A program made the translations under genes and the position numbers. Shown one piece after another: positions 16,768-28,445 of a DNA stretch of 64,000 nucleotides (within the stretch, counting starts at the first letter, position 1; the number at the start of each line of letters is the position of its first letter). The stretch lies in contig NC_066315.1 of the NCBI RefSeq assembly GCF_022539315.1, forward strand, positions 22,233,649-22,297,648, written 5' to 3'. This DNA comes from Serinus canaria. Its lineage: Eukaryota > Chordata > Aves > Passeriformes > Fringillidae. The notes under the pieces were generated by a model, which saw nothing but the letters and a program-made list of their open reading frames with translations, searched no databases and was not told the origin of the DNA.

Positions 16768-19700
16768 CATCACTGGGAGCGGACCATTGCTTAAAGCCCC
16801 CCGATTAGTCCTGGAAAAGCAGCAATCACCAGATGGCATTTTCCTCTACAAGGGCAGCAAGTTCACAGCAAGTTCTCAAAGAGCCATCACAAGTGAAGGA
16901 CAAGGCTTCTCCAAAAGCATACTGGAGAAACAGCAACTTATCATAAGCAGGCACCACCCCCCTACTGAAAGACACCATGCACTTGGAAATCACATCTCAC
17001 AAATGTTCCCATGCAGCAACAACTCCTCTCAAAGGGCAGGAGTGTCTTTTTCATTCTCTAAAAAGGTCCCTTTGAAGCTTGAGTCCTCAGCATCAGTCTT
17101 CAGTGAGAACTGTGAAGAAGGAAATGATTACAGTGAGTCCCCCAACCATAAAAAAAAGCAAATTATTGAGGGCTGTCATTCTGTCACACTTTTGGAGGAA
17201 CAACTGAAAGCAAGTTTGGATAAAGAGTCACCTACTGCACAAGACCAAATGGATTTGGATAACAGTGCATCAAGTCATGTAACTGCAAAACCTAAAATGC
17301 TAAAGGAAAATGATAAAAGTAGTAATAGGGAATCAGAAGAAAAGTTCAGAGCTAATCCTTCATTTTCTAAAGTCAAAATACCACTTCCAAATTCTAATTT
17401 TTCTGCTTCACTGAGAGAAACAGAGCAAGAGAGCAAACTGAATGAATCTGAGCAATTCTTTGAAACTCCCATCTCATCGTCATGCCAAACTAGCAATTTT
17501 TGTGCACAGCTGAGCACCTACAAGCACAGTAATGCCCACCTGCCTGCCCAGTTATCTGAGCTCCCACAACAGCCAGTGCCTGAGCTGACCTGTTCAAGCA
17601 ACATTAATGACAGCCCCGGAGTGATTAAAAGAGAAAGATCTTTGGAGATTACAGAAACCACAGATGGAAATATGGAAACACTTGAAAAGGAGACCATGGT
17701 TAAAGAAGTTAAGCCCCAGGCATTGCCTTTCCTCCATGTAGTGAGCAAAGATGGCACCACTGCCTTGCAGTGGCCCACAGAATTGCTTTTGTTTACAAAA
17801 ACTGAGCCCTGTATTTCATATGGCTGTAATCCATTGTATTTTGACTTCAGACTCTCTTTAAATCACAGGGAGGGTAAACAGCATGAAACAAACAAAGCAA
17901 GCTGTAAAGAGCTCTCTAAAAATAAGACTGCAGATGAATATGAACCCTCAGGTTTAATAAAACACAAGCAAATGTCAAATGAACAAGATAATCAGTTGTT
18001 GAAACCAAAGAAGATGAAAAGTTCCCTAAATCCAAGAAAGGCCAAGCAAAAAGCTGAGTCAGACATAGGGAATGAAATGAATGAAAATGGTCAAAAATGC
18101 ATTGCAGATTATTTGAATGAAAATATACCAAAAGTGCCTGCTTACCTTGATGTCTCACAAAAGGATTATGTGACAGCAAAAAGTCTTTATACATCACTGA
18201 GGAGACCTTTAAAGCATCGTTTCCATGGCTGTGAAAGAAAAACTCAGAACATTAGAAACAAAAGTATTTCCTTTTCTGCTTTTATGTCTAGGATTAAAAA
18301 CTCTAACTCAGAAAAATGTAATTTAATTGATTCTGAAGAAAAATATGAGAACCAAAATGACTCCAGATCCCTCCAAGATGTGGTCAGCTGCAGCAGTGAC
18401 ATAAGTGACAGTGGAAAAGATTCTAGTGGAAGTTTCTTCAGTTGTAAATCCGGTTCAAACAGCCAGTATTCAGATAATGAAGGATGTGGAAGTTATACAA
18501 GATGCTGGAGATTCCCATCTCCTCAAAAGTCCTCATCTGGAAGACATTCCAGCTATTCTGACACTTCAGTTAGCAGTACGAGTAGCTACATGAATCCCAC
18601 ATCAAACAATCACAGAAGAAATCAGTTGCTTTGTTGTTGTAAAAGAAAAAGCAAGACAGATGAAAGGCACAAACACAGAAAGCACAAGTGTATTTTCTCT
18701 TCAAATGATACAGATGAGGATTATCTTTGTCACAGTAGAAGTCACAGAACTAGAAACTGTATTCAGAATGGCACAATTAAACAGAGAAGATGTTCAAGAC
18801 ATAAGCTTTTACAAATCAGACACAGGTCTAAACACAGCAGATGTAGACATCAACATTTTGGCAAAATGCTTAGTAGGAGTAGAAGCTGCCACAAATCCAA
18901 AAGTGGTTCCACTAGTGATTCAAGGAGCAGTGAAAGATCATCCAGCAGCAGAATATCAAGATGTAGCAGTTCAGGATCCGTCTCAAAAGAGACTGACAAC
19001 TGTGACAACAAAACAAAAGAGGATGATGAGAGAGGTTCTAACGCTGAACTGGGAAAAGCTGGAACTGCACGTTCCAACTCTCTGAATGTGAATAGTCAGT
19101 CTAAAAACTTTGCCACCTGCTCTTCCAAAAACCTGGCAAAAGACATATGTGGAAAAAGAAAGTCAATGACAGCCAAGTTACTTTTAGAAAGAGTGCAGTC
19201 TAAGAAAACCCAGGAACAAATGCATGATCCAGAGAGATTTTCAATCAGTAGTGGGACAGAATTAAAGGATCACTCGCCAACTCATTTTGCTCTTCGGATT
19301 TCATCATTGGTAGATGACATTGCAATGTTACCTTTGCCTGAGAAAGTGCTAAGCATAGGTAAAAATGACATGAGACATAATGAAATCAGTTCATTGGAAA
19401 ACAGTGTGAAGAAAAACAACATTGAAGCATCAGAGATAACAAATGTGACTCTTTCACCTGGAACTGATTATGATCATTGTCTTCTTAAAGACATAATTCA
19501 AATTGAAACAGGCTATCAGAGCCCAAGCATAAAAAGGAACACAGCAATAAAGGAACAAACCAATCTCTTCATTAGTGAAGTGCAGCCCTTTATACAAAGC
19601 TGTGATCCAGTACCAAATGATTTCCCTGGTGCTTTTCCCTCTAATAGATATTCTGTTGCTAATTCAACAGAGACCAAAGAAGAACTACGTGATGTAAACA

Positions 19701-20437
19701 TGGATTTGAACCGGGCAGGAGGCAGTTCAGACTCTTTTTGTGACAATGCTATGCAGAAGTATGGTGATACACTAAATGACCTAGAAGTGTACAGTAAATC
19801 CACCTCCCCTCCTTTAGCACAGCAGCCTATCACATTTACGCCAGAAGAAGTAGACAAATACAGGTTGCTGCAGCTGCAAGCTCAGCAGCACATGCAGAAA
19901 CAACTTCTGGCAAAACATCTGAAAGTTTTGCCTGCCCCAGGACCAGCTGCCTTCTCTGCAACACCAGCAGTTCCTGCCCTCCCTGTTCAGCAGCAGGCTA
20001 CTGTCACCACCATCCACCACACGCTGCTGCAACGCTTTGCTGTCTCAGCATCTGTGCACCCCCACGGCAGCCATCTCTCCCTGGCACCCCTCCATCCCCT
20101 CTCTCAGGCACATTTTGCCCCCATATCACTTTCCCCTTTAGCACCAGCCATTATTCCCACCCACCCTGCTTTGCTGACAGGACACCCGCTGCACTTGGTG
20201 TCTGCCACTCCCCTCCACCCTTCCCCACTCACCTTCCCTGCCCTGCCTCACGCTGCCTATATCCCAGCCTTATTTACACCACACCTGAACACAGCCACAC
20301 CTTCTGCTATACACCCAAATCACTTAGTTCATCCCTTATTCCAAGGACAAGAGCCCCATCACTATTCATGTTCCGTCCAGACCCAACAGTTCCCTACAGC
20401 AAAAGAAGTTTTCAGTGTTTCTAGCTACTTAAACTAG
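16768..20437 (+). CDS. ZNF804B: ZNF804B exon 4 (last, main coding exon)
   Basis: This exon supplies the last base of a split Cys codon, then 1222 codons without interruption to a TAG at 20435-20437. With exon 3 the window encodes about 1266 residues. The left exons would bring it to about the 1350 residues usual for ZNF804B. Family landmarks in order are a V-S-F-S-F-S-K-K block at about 17038-17112, an LQWPTELLLFTKTEPC..YGCNPLYFDF block at about 17726-17860, a Ser/Arg/His-rich low-complexity region at about 18365-19020, a TAKLLLERVQ motif near 19170, an ISEVQPFIQSCDPVPN block near 19570, and a C-terminal region from 19808. That last region has ITFTPEEVDKYRLLQLQAQQ, TTIHHTLLQRFAVSAS and a Pro/His-rich tail ending YLN. 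No enzymatic domain is visible. The frame shows no damage, so the gene is very likely functional. Any internal ATG start here would be artificial, because the exon is entered by splicing. Confidence 0.96.
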
Positions 20438-20474
20438 CCCAAATGATTTCATCATGGCTCCAACCCCAAATTAA

Positions 20475-20485
20475 AATAAAATAAA
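20475..20485 (+). terminator. ZNF804B: Proximal poly(A) signals of ZNF804B
   Basis: Two overlapping AATAAA hexamers start 38 and 43 bases after the TAG stop. A TGAGGGG and TGTTTTGC stretch follows about 25-45 bases later. They are good candidates for a short-UTR transcript. Confidence 0.5.
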
Positions 20486-23400
20486 GCATTCAGCATTCAA
20501 TCACGTCTGAGGGGAAATCTACTGTTTTGCTGAGAGCGCAACAGCAAAGATTTTAAAGTCCACAATCTGGCTGACAGCATATGAATGTTGATTTTATTCT
20601 TGTATCACTGAGGAAAAGGTGCTTTAAAGCCTTTCGTGATACTATCACAAGAAGGATGGGTGGCCAGTGCCATTCTACAGAATGTTTTAAAATAATAGTT
20701 TGAAGTAAAGTCTATGACTGTCAGTAGGAAAGGGACCACAGCGCCCAGACAAAATGGGATCAATATCAACACTGCTGAGGGATCTAAAGTAGCACAATGT
20801 AAGATTGAGCAATCTTGACACATCTCAAAGATTTGATTTTCTGAGTTTGTATATAAAACAGTGCCTGGTTTGGTTAAGGTATTTTAGACTGAGGAAAAAA
20901 TAAGGTATCTGGGACCAGCAGACCCTGGGACTGTCTCCTGGCCAAAGTAAACTGGGGAGGCTCAGAGGGAGGGGTGATGTGATGAGTCAACACTAGAAGG
21001 TGAGGATCACAACAACACCTTGAAGATCCTTTAGTGATTTCATCCCTGCATATGTTGCTTAGACAGTGTAAAGGGTCTGCAGTCAGGCCATGGGTACATA
21101 ACAAAGCACTCCCTTAGCACAGGGACCTCTGTGCTGGCAGAAGCAGGCTGCCTCTTTTCTCTCTGAGCCAAGCATCCAAGAAGGCTTACTGAGAAGCCAA
21201 GTTCTTTGGCACTGCCTGGGCATGTCAGGGTGAGCAGCCCCAGCCCAGAATTGCCAAGCAGCCAGTGCTGGCTTTGAACCTCAGAGGTACTTGGCCAAAA
21301 AGTTCCCACCAAACAGAGCTCTGATGTGGGGAAGAGTCTTTCCCAAAGAATGTGTCAATATTTTTCATCCCCTTCACAAATAACAGAAACAATTGGCTGG
21401 TCCTATAAAATCATGCAGATATTAATAAAGATGCAGAAGTAAAATTCTGATCAAAAACTGGCTCTACATGTTGAGACTCGGAGAAAAACTTCTTCAAGTA
21501 CTCAGCATTTAAAAGGTTATTGAAACAACCAAATATGTCAAGATTCTCGCATGGCTTCCCAAACTCTCAACAAGTAAATTGAAATTACAAATTGACAGGG
21601 TTTGAATGCATGTATCCAACCTTCAGAGTAATGTGTGGCTGAAATTGTTTGTAATAGCTGTGTATCTGGAAATAGGTGAAGGTGATAGCATCTCTTTGAA
21701 TGCCATGGTTTGACATTTTTTATAATGTTTCTAAAACTGAGCACAGGATATTTAGCATGAAATTAGTTCATAATTATGGTTAGACTGCAAGCATGCTTTC
21801 CCAATAAAATTGGACCATGAAGTATCCAACACACAGTACCTGTTTGTTTGGATTAAAAACATTTGAAAAAATTTCAATTAATTTGCAATAAGTGCACAAA
21901 TAAGTATCTTTCAGAATCAATATTAAACACATTGAAAAACTTTTGGAAGAATTTTATTCTATTATATTAATCTACCTGAAGAAGCTGAAAACTCTAATTG
22001 CAAATAAGTTGTGTCTTTAAAGTACAACAGAACCAATTTTCTTAGTTTTAATCAAAAAACATCGATCCATTGCAATAAAATGGAATTACATTAATTTCTG
22101 CTTTTCTGGAGCTTCTTCAGCATAAACAGGTAATACACCAAACTTTTTGAGTTACTTTACAAGTTGTGACTGCTAGTTTTGTGTTTTCAGAGTAGCTTTA
22201 AACATTTGATGGTTTAGATGTTGAAAAAAAAAAATCAGAAAAAATTATGGAGACTATGCAGAAGCAAAACATTTTGTTCTAAAAGGTTGGTGGCACAAGC
22301 ACCCTCAAACATATTTTGGTTTGATTCCCGACTTATTTTTTAGTCTCATTAAGAAAATGGATTCATGCCATCTGGGTGTTACTTATCTGTATGTAAATAG
22401 CATATAAATTATATTTATTTTTCTTGTTTAAATTGTAGAGTAATTCTTTATTTGAAACTATTGCTTCAGAATTAAGGAAGTCAAAAATTTTATTTGTGAA
22501 GAATGTAGAACTAAATGTTTCCAGAGTTTAACAATTCTTCCTTTCAATTTTGGCTGAATATTTTCCCAAAATAAGGCCCGAAATTACATATATTTTCTGT
22601 ACTTCCAATACTTTCTTTTCTGAGAATCAAACATATTTCACTTACTCTGACTTAACATCTCTGAAAATTATTACTTGCTTGGATGGAGATCCCTCACTCA
22701 GTGGACCACTTGGACACATTAGTCATAACTCTGTAGAAACATTCTGAATTGGACATCTAGTAGGTCAAGCTGTGCCCCAGGAGGGGCTGACTGGGCTGCG
22801 TGGCCATCACCTGCAGCCAAGGATAATACCAGCATAAAAGGTGCATTTCCAGCCCCACAAGATTTTAAATTTGTGGGCCCAGTTTCATCCCTGTTGAAGT
22901 AAACCCAGCTGTACACATTGTGTATAACAGTTCATTTGTACCCTATGTAGATAACACCAAAAGAAAAATATGGAATTGAAAGAATGATGAGCTAATCTCA
23001 TCTTTAATGTGTGTACACATATTTTGTATTCCTACTTCTATGAGACAATGTTAATACTATAGAAATTTCTGTAGTAAGAAACCTGACCAAATCAAATTTA
23101 ACCATATCCTACTACATAGATCATTTATGGAAAATAGATGTACTTGTATCCCTTAATGTATGCACCATACAATGGGACTCTAGAATAAATGAAATCATAG
23201 GATTCCCATGCATCATTGTACATACCAACATGGTAGGGCAAATAATTGACAATGAAGAATTAATTTTAATTCTTGGAACAACAGGAATTAGAATTTTGAG
23301 ATGTATTCATGGAGAGAAAAAGAGAGATTAGGAACAGAAAGAGCACAACAGAAAAACAGTAATCAGTGATTACCAAACACAGGCAATGTCCAATACCGCT

Positions 23401-24072
23401 CTTAGTGCACAGAAGGGATTTTCTTGGAGAAATGTAATAAAGCTGAAATGATATATTTTCTCTAATTGCTGCCATATTTTTTTTCATCAGTAACGTACTT
23501 TTAAAATGTATCATTATAATTATTAAAAGCATTATTGAGCCTGATGTATGGAGCCGTGCTACAATTTTGATTTTATTTAAAGAGATTTTAAAAAGAGTTA
23601 TAGTATCCTTATGGCAGTGATATATACACACCAAGTTAATAATCTATTTTAGCTTGATTGTATATTCTTGATACATAATCTAAGGAAAGAGGTCACCCAC
23701 ACCTTAAAATTCCAATAAAAAAAATTTCTGAGTTGCACCAGGATAAACTTTTTTGTTGTTGCTTGGGACTTTTTTTTGTATCTGATGCATTTCTGGAATA
23801 CATTCAACATGTATATTTGTTGTGCAGATTTGCATAAAAATGCCATTTGATCAGATTGATTTTAAAAGTGTCAAGTTTATATCTAAAACTGGATAATACT
23901 CTGGCTAGTATAATATGTAAACTAGTAATTTTGTTTTGTATTCTCTGTATAAAGTGTTTTATATTATACAGTAGCTAAGTGAATTGCACTATTGTACATG
24001 CAATGGGACTTTTGTTTTAGCTTATTCAAGGAATCCCTGGGAATGTAGTTTAATGCAATAATATTTTTTTTC

Positions 24073-24078
24073 AATAAA
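24073..24078 (+). terminator. ZNF804B: Distal poly(A) signal candidate
   Basis: AATAAA lies in a TTTTTTTTCAATAAAAAGG context, with GT-rich sequence (AGAGTGTCAGTCATGT) about 20 bases downstream. It would end the long ZNF804B 3' UTR. It is also just left of the coding-like segments that begin near 24.35 kb. Confidence 0.45.
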
Positions 24079-24595
24079 AAGGCTTACTGGTATAAAGAGT
24101 GTCAGTCATGTATTTTTAATGTAAAGCATACCAAAAGGCAGCAACCTAATAAAATGCAGAATGATGCAAACATATTCTGTATTTTAATCTCCAGAACTGA
24201 AAAACGTTTAATTCATTACTGTGGTTATAATCCTGAAATTTCATAGAATGTTTCCTAAAGATTTTAGTATGTGTTACAAAAGTGGGTTGTTTAAATGGAA
24301 CTGAAAATAAATATTCCTTACAAAAATTATTCTATCTATGTGTTTTTTCCAAGGACTTTTAATGAATAAGTATCCTCCTGAGTATTTCTATGCACTGATC
24401 AGTTTATTTATAATTAGACATACAACTCATCTGTCAGGTTCCCCAAATAATTGTATAGTAGATTCTTTGGTAAAGAATATAACAGTAGGATCTACAAATG
24501 TGTCATTTATTCACTCTTCAATCATTCTTTAAATCTTCAGTTACGATAAGTATCACTTTATCCCATGTTTTCCCTATTACCTTGTATTTTTCCAG

Positions 24596-24760
24596 TTTGT
24601 TTATTGCATCCTTTTCCATCTACTTTTCATTTAACTTGTTTTCTGACGCAAGACTTTTGGTTATACAGGTACTCAGCTTCAGTGCTCCCAGAACTGCTGT
24701 ACTATTTCCAAGGCAACTTATATCCTTCAGTGGGTAGTTTCATAAGTGTCTTGTCTCCAG
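24596..24760 (+). CDS. Candidate internal exon of an unidentified gene (segment 1)
   Basis: A pyrimidine-rich tract and TTTTTCCAG precede 55 open codons, and a strong donor CCAG|GTGAGC follows. The frame is phase 1 at both ends. The product contains ASVLPELLYYFQGNLYPSVG and ends in SFISVLSP. Splicing the final G to the next segment (25721) makes GAA and continues ...LSP-E-SSEDAKLP in an open frame; that phase match is the main reason to believe it. A shorter version starting at 24669 is possible. A weaker segment at 24354-24437 (NKYPPEYFYALISLF) could precede it, but its donor is poor. I do not recognise the protein, and other frames are partly open here too, so this remains a prediction. Confidence 0.42.
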
Positions 24761-25720
24761 GTGAGCACAAATACTGAAGGAAGGTAAAAACCAGGGTCTG
24801 CATGTCTGTAGTAGATGAAACTCTATCTTTTGAGGTGAGATGAGACAGAGGTTATATTCTGTCCAGCCTATCTGCATAGCTGGAAATACCTTGGCCAATC
24901 TCTGGGACCAAACTAATTTACCATGTAGTGACATGTCATGACTCAGGCATTCTATAAAGTCTTGAAACCAATGCAAATCCATGGAGACATAATTGACACA
25001 TTCAATTGTAGTTTTCCTTCTCGTTATTTTAGAATAAAAACAAAATTCATAATTAAACATAAAAAGAGTGTGTGTAAAATTAAACAAATTAATATCTATG
25101 ACATTACTGTTAACTCAAATGGGCTTCCAGCTGAGATCAGATCCCACCTGTTTGTTGCTGAGCAAATCTTGGTACAAGCAGGGCAAAAAACAAAAACAGA
25201 AACAAAACCAAAACCAAATGACCCACCTTGCTTTGACTGGGATATAATGTGTGAATAAATGAAGTTGTCCACACCTTACTATTCCTGATTAACTATAACA
25301 CCAGCAAAATCTTTCCTACAAGTAGGAAGGATTTTGGGAAGTGCATAAACTTATTAAGCAAAGTAAGCATCTTAATGTGTATTTTATACAGAAATATAAA
25401 GAATCACTCTGAATGCAGCTCATTACCTTTCTCTTTCTAGACAGTAGGCACAATGTGTGCAGGAATAACAGGAATCTGCAAGTCAGTGAACTGCACTGCT
25501 GTCATGCTGAGTTTGGGGCACACTGTTGTGATGTGCTTGAATATTTCTCTGCCCCAAGGCTAAGGGGAATTAACTGATTAATATTTCAGTTTATGAAAAT
25601 ACTCTCATTCAGGACCACCAGGATGAGCTGTAAGTTCACACGTAGCTTGTCAGTAGAGCATGTGGAAATGCTAACATATTTTTTATTATTTTTCAATGAA
25701 CACATTATTTTCTTTAACAG

Positions 25721-25959
25721 AAAGCTCAGAAGATGCCAAACTGCCAATTACAGAAATTATAGACAGAAATAAATCTACAGTTACATTAATGGGCATTTAC
25801 TTTAAACATGTACAGCTTAACAGAGACCAATGTGTTTTGTATACGTGTTTAAAAGCACTCTTGGCTGAGATGTCAAGCACTAGATACGCAACTGTCTTAA
25901 AAGAAGTTGCAGCCCAAACTCCTTTTTTATGACCTAGCTATGAAACTCTCAAAATAAAG
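25721..25959 (+). CDS. Candidate exon of an unidentified gene (segment 2), with in-frame TGA
   Basis: The acceptor TTTCTTTAACAG precedes an open frame giving SSEDAKLPITEIIDRNKSTV, then a helical-looking stretch with LYTCLKALLAEMSSTRYATV and LKEVAAQTPFL. A TGA follows at 25930-25932, then PSYETLKIK runs on to a strong donor AAG|GTAAGA at 25960. The residues after the TGA look like a continuation of the same protein, so the TGA is probably a mutation (CGA to TGA would explain it). Alternatively it is the true stop, because an AATAAA lies at 25953-25958. It joins the segment ending at 24760 in phase. I do not recognise the family and no catalytic motif is visible. The choice between a pseudogene exon and a terminal exon is open. 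Confidence 0.45.
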
Positions 25960-26494
25960 GTAAGATTGAAAAGCTTGTTAGACTTCCATCAAAAGTATAA
26001 GCAGTTCTGCTGCCTCTATTTAAGTGCCCATCTGAAACTAATATTATGCAAAGAAATCAATATCTCATTCTTATGAACCAATAAAATTTTTAGACCAAAT
26101 AAATTTGTCATTTGCAAATCAATAAATTAAATGTATTTATCAATTTTATATATAAAACTGTTTTGTGTACTCCAAGCTGTGTATGATTAAAAACAGCACT
26201 ATTAATAAATAAGTCATCGAGAATGGAATGAGATAATTAGTTTCAGAAAGCCATAAACCAACCATTCCTAGGTAAAGCAATATGTTCTATACAAAAATGG
26301 TTGAATTATAATTCGCTTTCATCTTTTTTACAAGTCATTTATGGGTTGTTTTCTGCCAGTCCCAGTGGAAAACCCTACCAAATTTATTAGAAATAGTTAT
26401 GTGTGTGTGTCTTGGGGATGTGGGTGTGTCATCTGAAGGTTGTATGTTTGCCTCTAATACAAACTTGTACTCCTGACAGCTGAGAGGTGGAGCT

Positions 26495-26800
26495 GTGCAA
26501 ACCTCAGGAACTTCAGCAAAGCCAGGTGAAGGTCTTGCACCTTGGCTGAAGTAATTCCAAGAACAAGGACAGGCTGGGTGGAGAATGGATCTAGAGCACC
26601 TGTGGGGAGAAGGACTCAGGAGTGCTGGATGGGGAGAGGCTGGACATGAACCAGCAACGTGCACTGCAGCCCAGGAAGCCAAACATGCCCTGAGCTGCAT
26701 CCAAAGCACTGTGGGCAGCAGGGCAGGGGAAGGACTCTGCTCTGCTCTGCTCTGCTCTGCTCTGGTGAGAGAGAGCCCAGCTGGAGCACAACACCCAGCT
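26495..26800 (+). mobile_element. CR1 LINE fragment, sense +
   Basis: The order of words matches the end of the CR1 ORF2 reverse transcriptase: an 'ACCTCAGGAACTTCAGCAAAGCC' equivalent, the tract for 'LHLG', 'GAATGGATC..GAGCA', 'GAGAAGGACT..GGGTGCTGG', 'AACATGA.CCAGCAA', and 'GCATCCAAAGCA..GTGGGCAGCAGGGC'. Stops and substitutions show it is old and dead. It carries a pure (CTCTG) expansion at about 26738-26763 where CR1 normally has the tract for 'CTCTGCTCT'. It lies between two candidate exons. Confidence 0.85.
26738..26763. repeat. (CTCTG)n pentanucleotide repeat inside CR1
   Basis: About five perfect CTCTG units have expanded from a short CR1-internal seed. It is likely polymorphic. Confidence 0.85.
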
Positions 26801-27010
26801 CTGGTGTTCTCAGCAGAAAAACATGGACCTGCTCCAAAAGGCATAGAATTTTCCAATAAATCAAAGATGGTACAAGCAGGCAATATCACTAATCAATTGC
26901 CACATATTTTCACAGGTGAAATACAGCAAAGTTCTCTAAACAAGAGAGTTTTTTCTTATGTCCCTCACACTGAGAAAATATAAGTTGTTGGGTAAATTCC
27001 TGTCTTTCAG

Positions 27011-27142
27011 CTGTACAAAGCCAAAATGTTATGAATTGGAAAACCTATCTGTATCAGAGAAAGCCAAAACACTAGAAATGTTTGCTTCTTATTTGCACCA
27101 GGATTTCTCTGACAGTATTCTTGAGAGTGCACTCCATTTCTA
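27011..27142 (+). CDS. Candidate exon of an unidentified gene (segment 3)
   Basis: The acceptor CTGTCTTTCAG precedes 132 bases that are open in one frame (phase 2 at both ends), followed by a strong donor CTA|GTGAGT. The product includes CTKPKCYELENL and SEKAKTLEMFASYLHQDF, ending SDSILESALHF, and looks like ordinary soluble helical protein. The phase does not match the segment that ends at 25959, so a further exon or a frameshift is needed between them. A direct join to 28310 would create TAA at the junction. A join to the acceptor at 27363 (TCTTATCCTCAG|C) would make TAC instead, but that frame meets a stop about 20 codons on. I do not recognise the family. Confidence is moderate to low. 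Confidence 0.35.
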
Positions 27143-28309
27143 GTGAGTTTGCTTTCTCCAGAGGGGTGGAGCAGCCACTAAAGGTTTGAAGGTGGAGATG
27201 CAGAGTCTGTATCGCTTAGATCCTGTTAATTTGGGTTCCAAATACAGACATGTAGATCCAGGCGTAGATAACCAAGTTAACACTACATGTTTAGTTGCTA
27301 GCTGTCCACTGAGACAAGTTCCCAGTTCTCATAGGACTGGATTCTTCCTGTCTTATCCTCAGCATGAAACCAACACCTGAAGTACTTAGGAGAGTTTTCA
27401 AGACTGTTTCTCTCACTCTCTCTCCCTGAGACACTTGAGAAACTATGGAAAAAAATACTGACAATAATATGAGGTTTACTAGAAGTTTCTTGAAAGATCT
27501 CTGTGACTTAAAGCACTTCATATTTTTATTAATATCAGCTGTAATTACAGTACTGATGTCTACTGCTGACATAAGTTTAATCCCTAGCAATGAGCTTTCC
27601 CACCATGAGTCCCCCTCTATTAGCTTTGCTCTGTAACCACATATTTTCTAATGCTACATTCCCTGATTTTATTTTTCTTAAATGATGTGTTAGACAAACA
27701 GTTGCTATATGATTTTATTGGAAATTAAATGGGTCAGGGTGACATTTAATAATGAATCTTATTATGGATTATGATCAGATCTAATAACTTTTCCTTTCAT
27801 TTCAACGTTTCCAGCCTTCACTAACTGCTCACAAGAGAGATCCTGAGATGCTCAGGGCCACTGAGGGTGCTGAAATGGGACAAGAGAGGGAAGGAAATGA
27901 GCACAAGGGCTGCCTGCAAATAATAAAGACAAAAGAGTGCAGTCTGAAAAGCAATGTCAGATTTGTGACACCTGGAGAAAAGGGTGTGTTAATTCCAAAG
28001 GGTGCAGAGAACCCCAAGGAAAGGTCAGACTCATGACAGATAAAGCTGAAGGGACTTGAAAGCATCAAGACCTCAGAGAAGCAGCTGTAATTACTGAAGT
28101 CAATAAAATTAAGACAAGCATTTCTGGTAGATTTTTTTACTCATAGTAGGCTGTAACTTTTGCAAATTTTTTTTTCCATATCTGCTCCAGTCAAGTCCTA
28201 AGACAAACAGCATTGGATAAGGATGAAAAAATGATGAATAACTATAAGCATTCCATAATGTACACCAAGACTTGTTTAGCTACTAGTGTTTCTTCAGTCC
28301 TTTTTTCAG

Positions 28310-28445
28310 ATATCACTCATCTGCATTTGGAAGCAGAGAAAGATATAGACTTTTGCTAACTATCTATTTTCAAAGGACCACAGAAAGATTTAGCCACATA
28401 ATTCCCATTACAGGCAATACATTTGAAAGACTTTGTGACCTTCAG
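28310..28445 (+). CDS. Candidate exon of an unidentified gene (segment 4)
   Basis: CCTTTTTTCAG precedes an exon-sized open stretch that ends in CTTCAG|GTAAGA, a near-consensus donor. One frame is fully open for 45 codons, starting YHSSAFGSRERYRLLLTIYF and ending FERLCDLQ; the other two have stops. It is phase 2 at the start and phase 0 at the end. The end phase fits the next candidate pieces at 29853-29906 and 32097-32201. The high content of Arg, Phe and Leu and the good splice signals make chance less likely. No known domain is recognised. Confidence 0.4.

Larger units (their letters stand above)
20438..24095 (+). other. ZNF804B: ZNF804B 3' UTR (probable extent)
   Basis: The region after the stop is AT-rich and non-coding. 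Two overlapping AATAAA hexamers at 20475-20485 could end a very short UTR. Other hexamers occur along the way, and a strong one lies at 24073-24078 in a T-rich setting followed by GTGTCAGTC. The long form would make a UTR of about 3.6 kb. The choice cannot be made from sequence alone. A GC-richer block at about 21000-21310 does not look like a repeat I know. Confidence 0.45.

Noticed and set aside
18660..19085. 141-codon frame inside ZNF804B exon 4 as a separate gene
   Set aside because: It is a shadow of the biased codon use in the Ser/Arg-rich coding region. It is kept only as a minor note.
26335..26889. 184-codon open - frame and other frames across 26.3-27.0 kb
   Set aside because: Most of it is CR1 read backwards plus the CTCTG repeat, which stays open in several frames.
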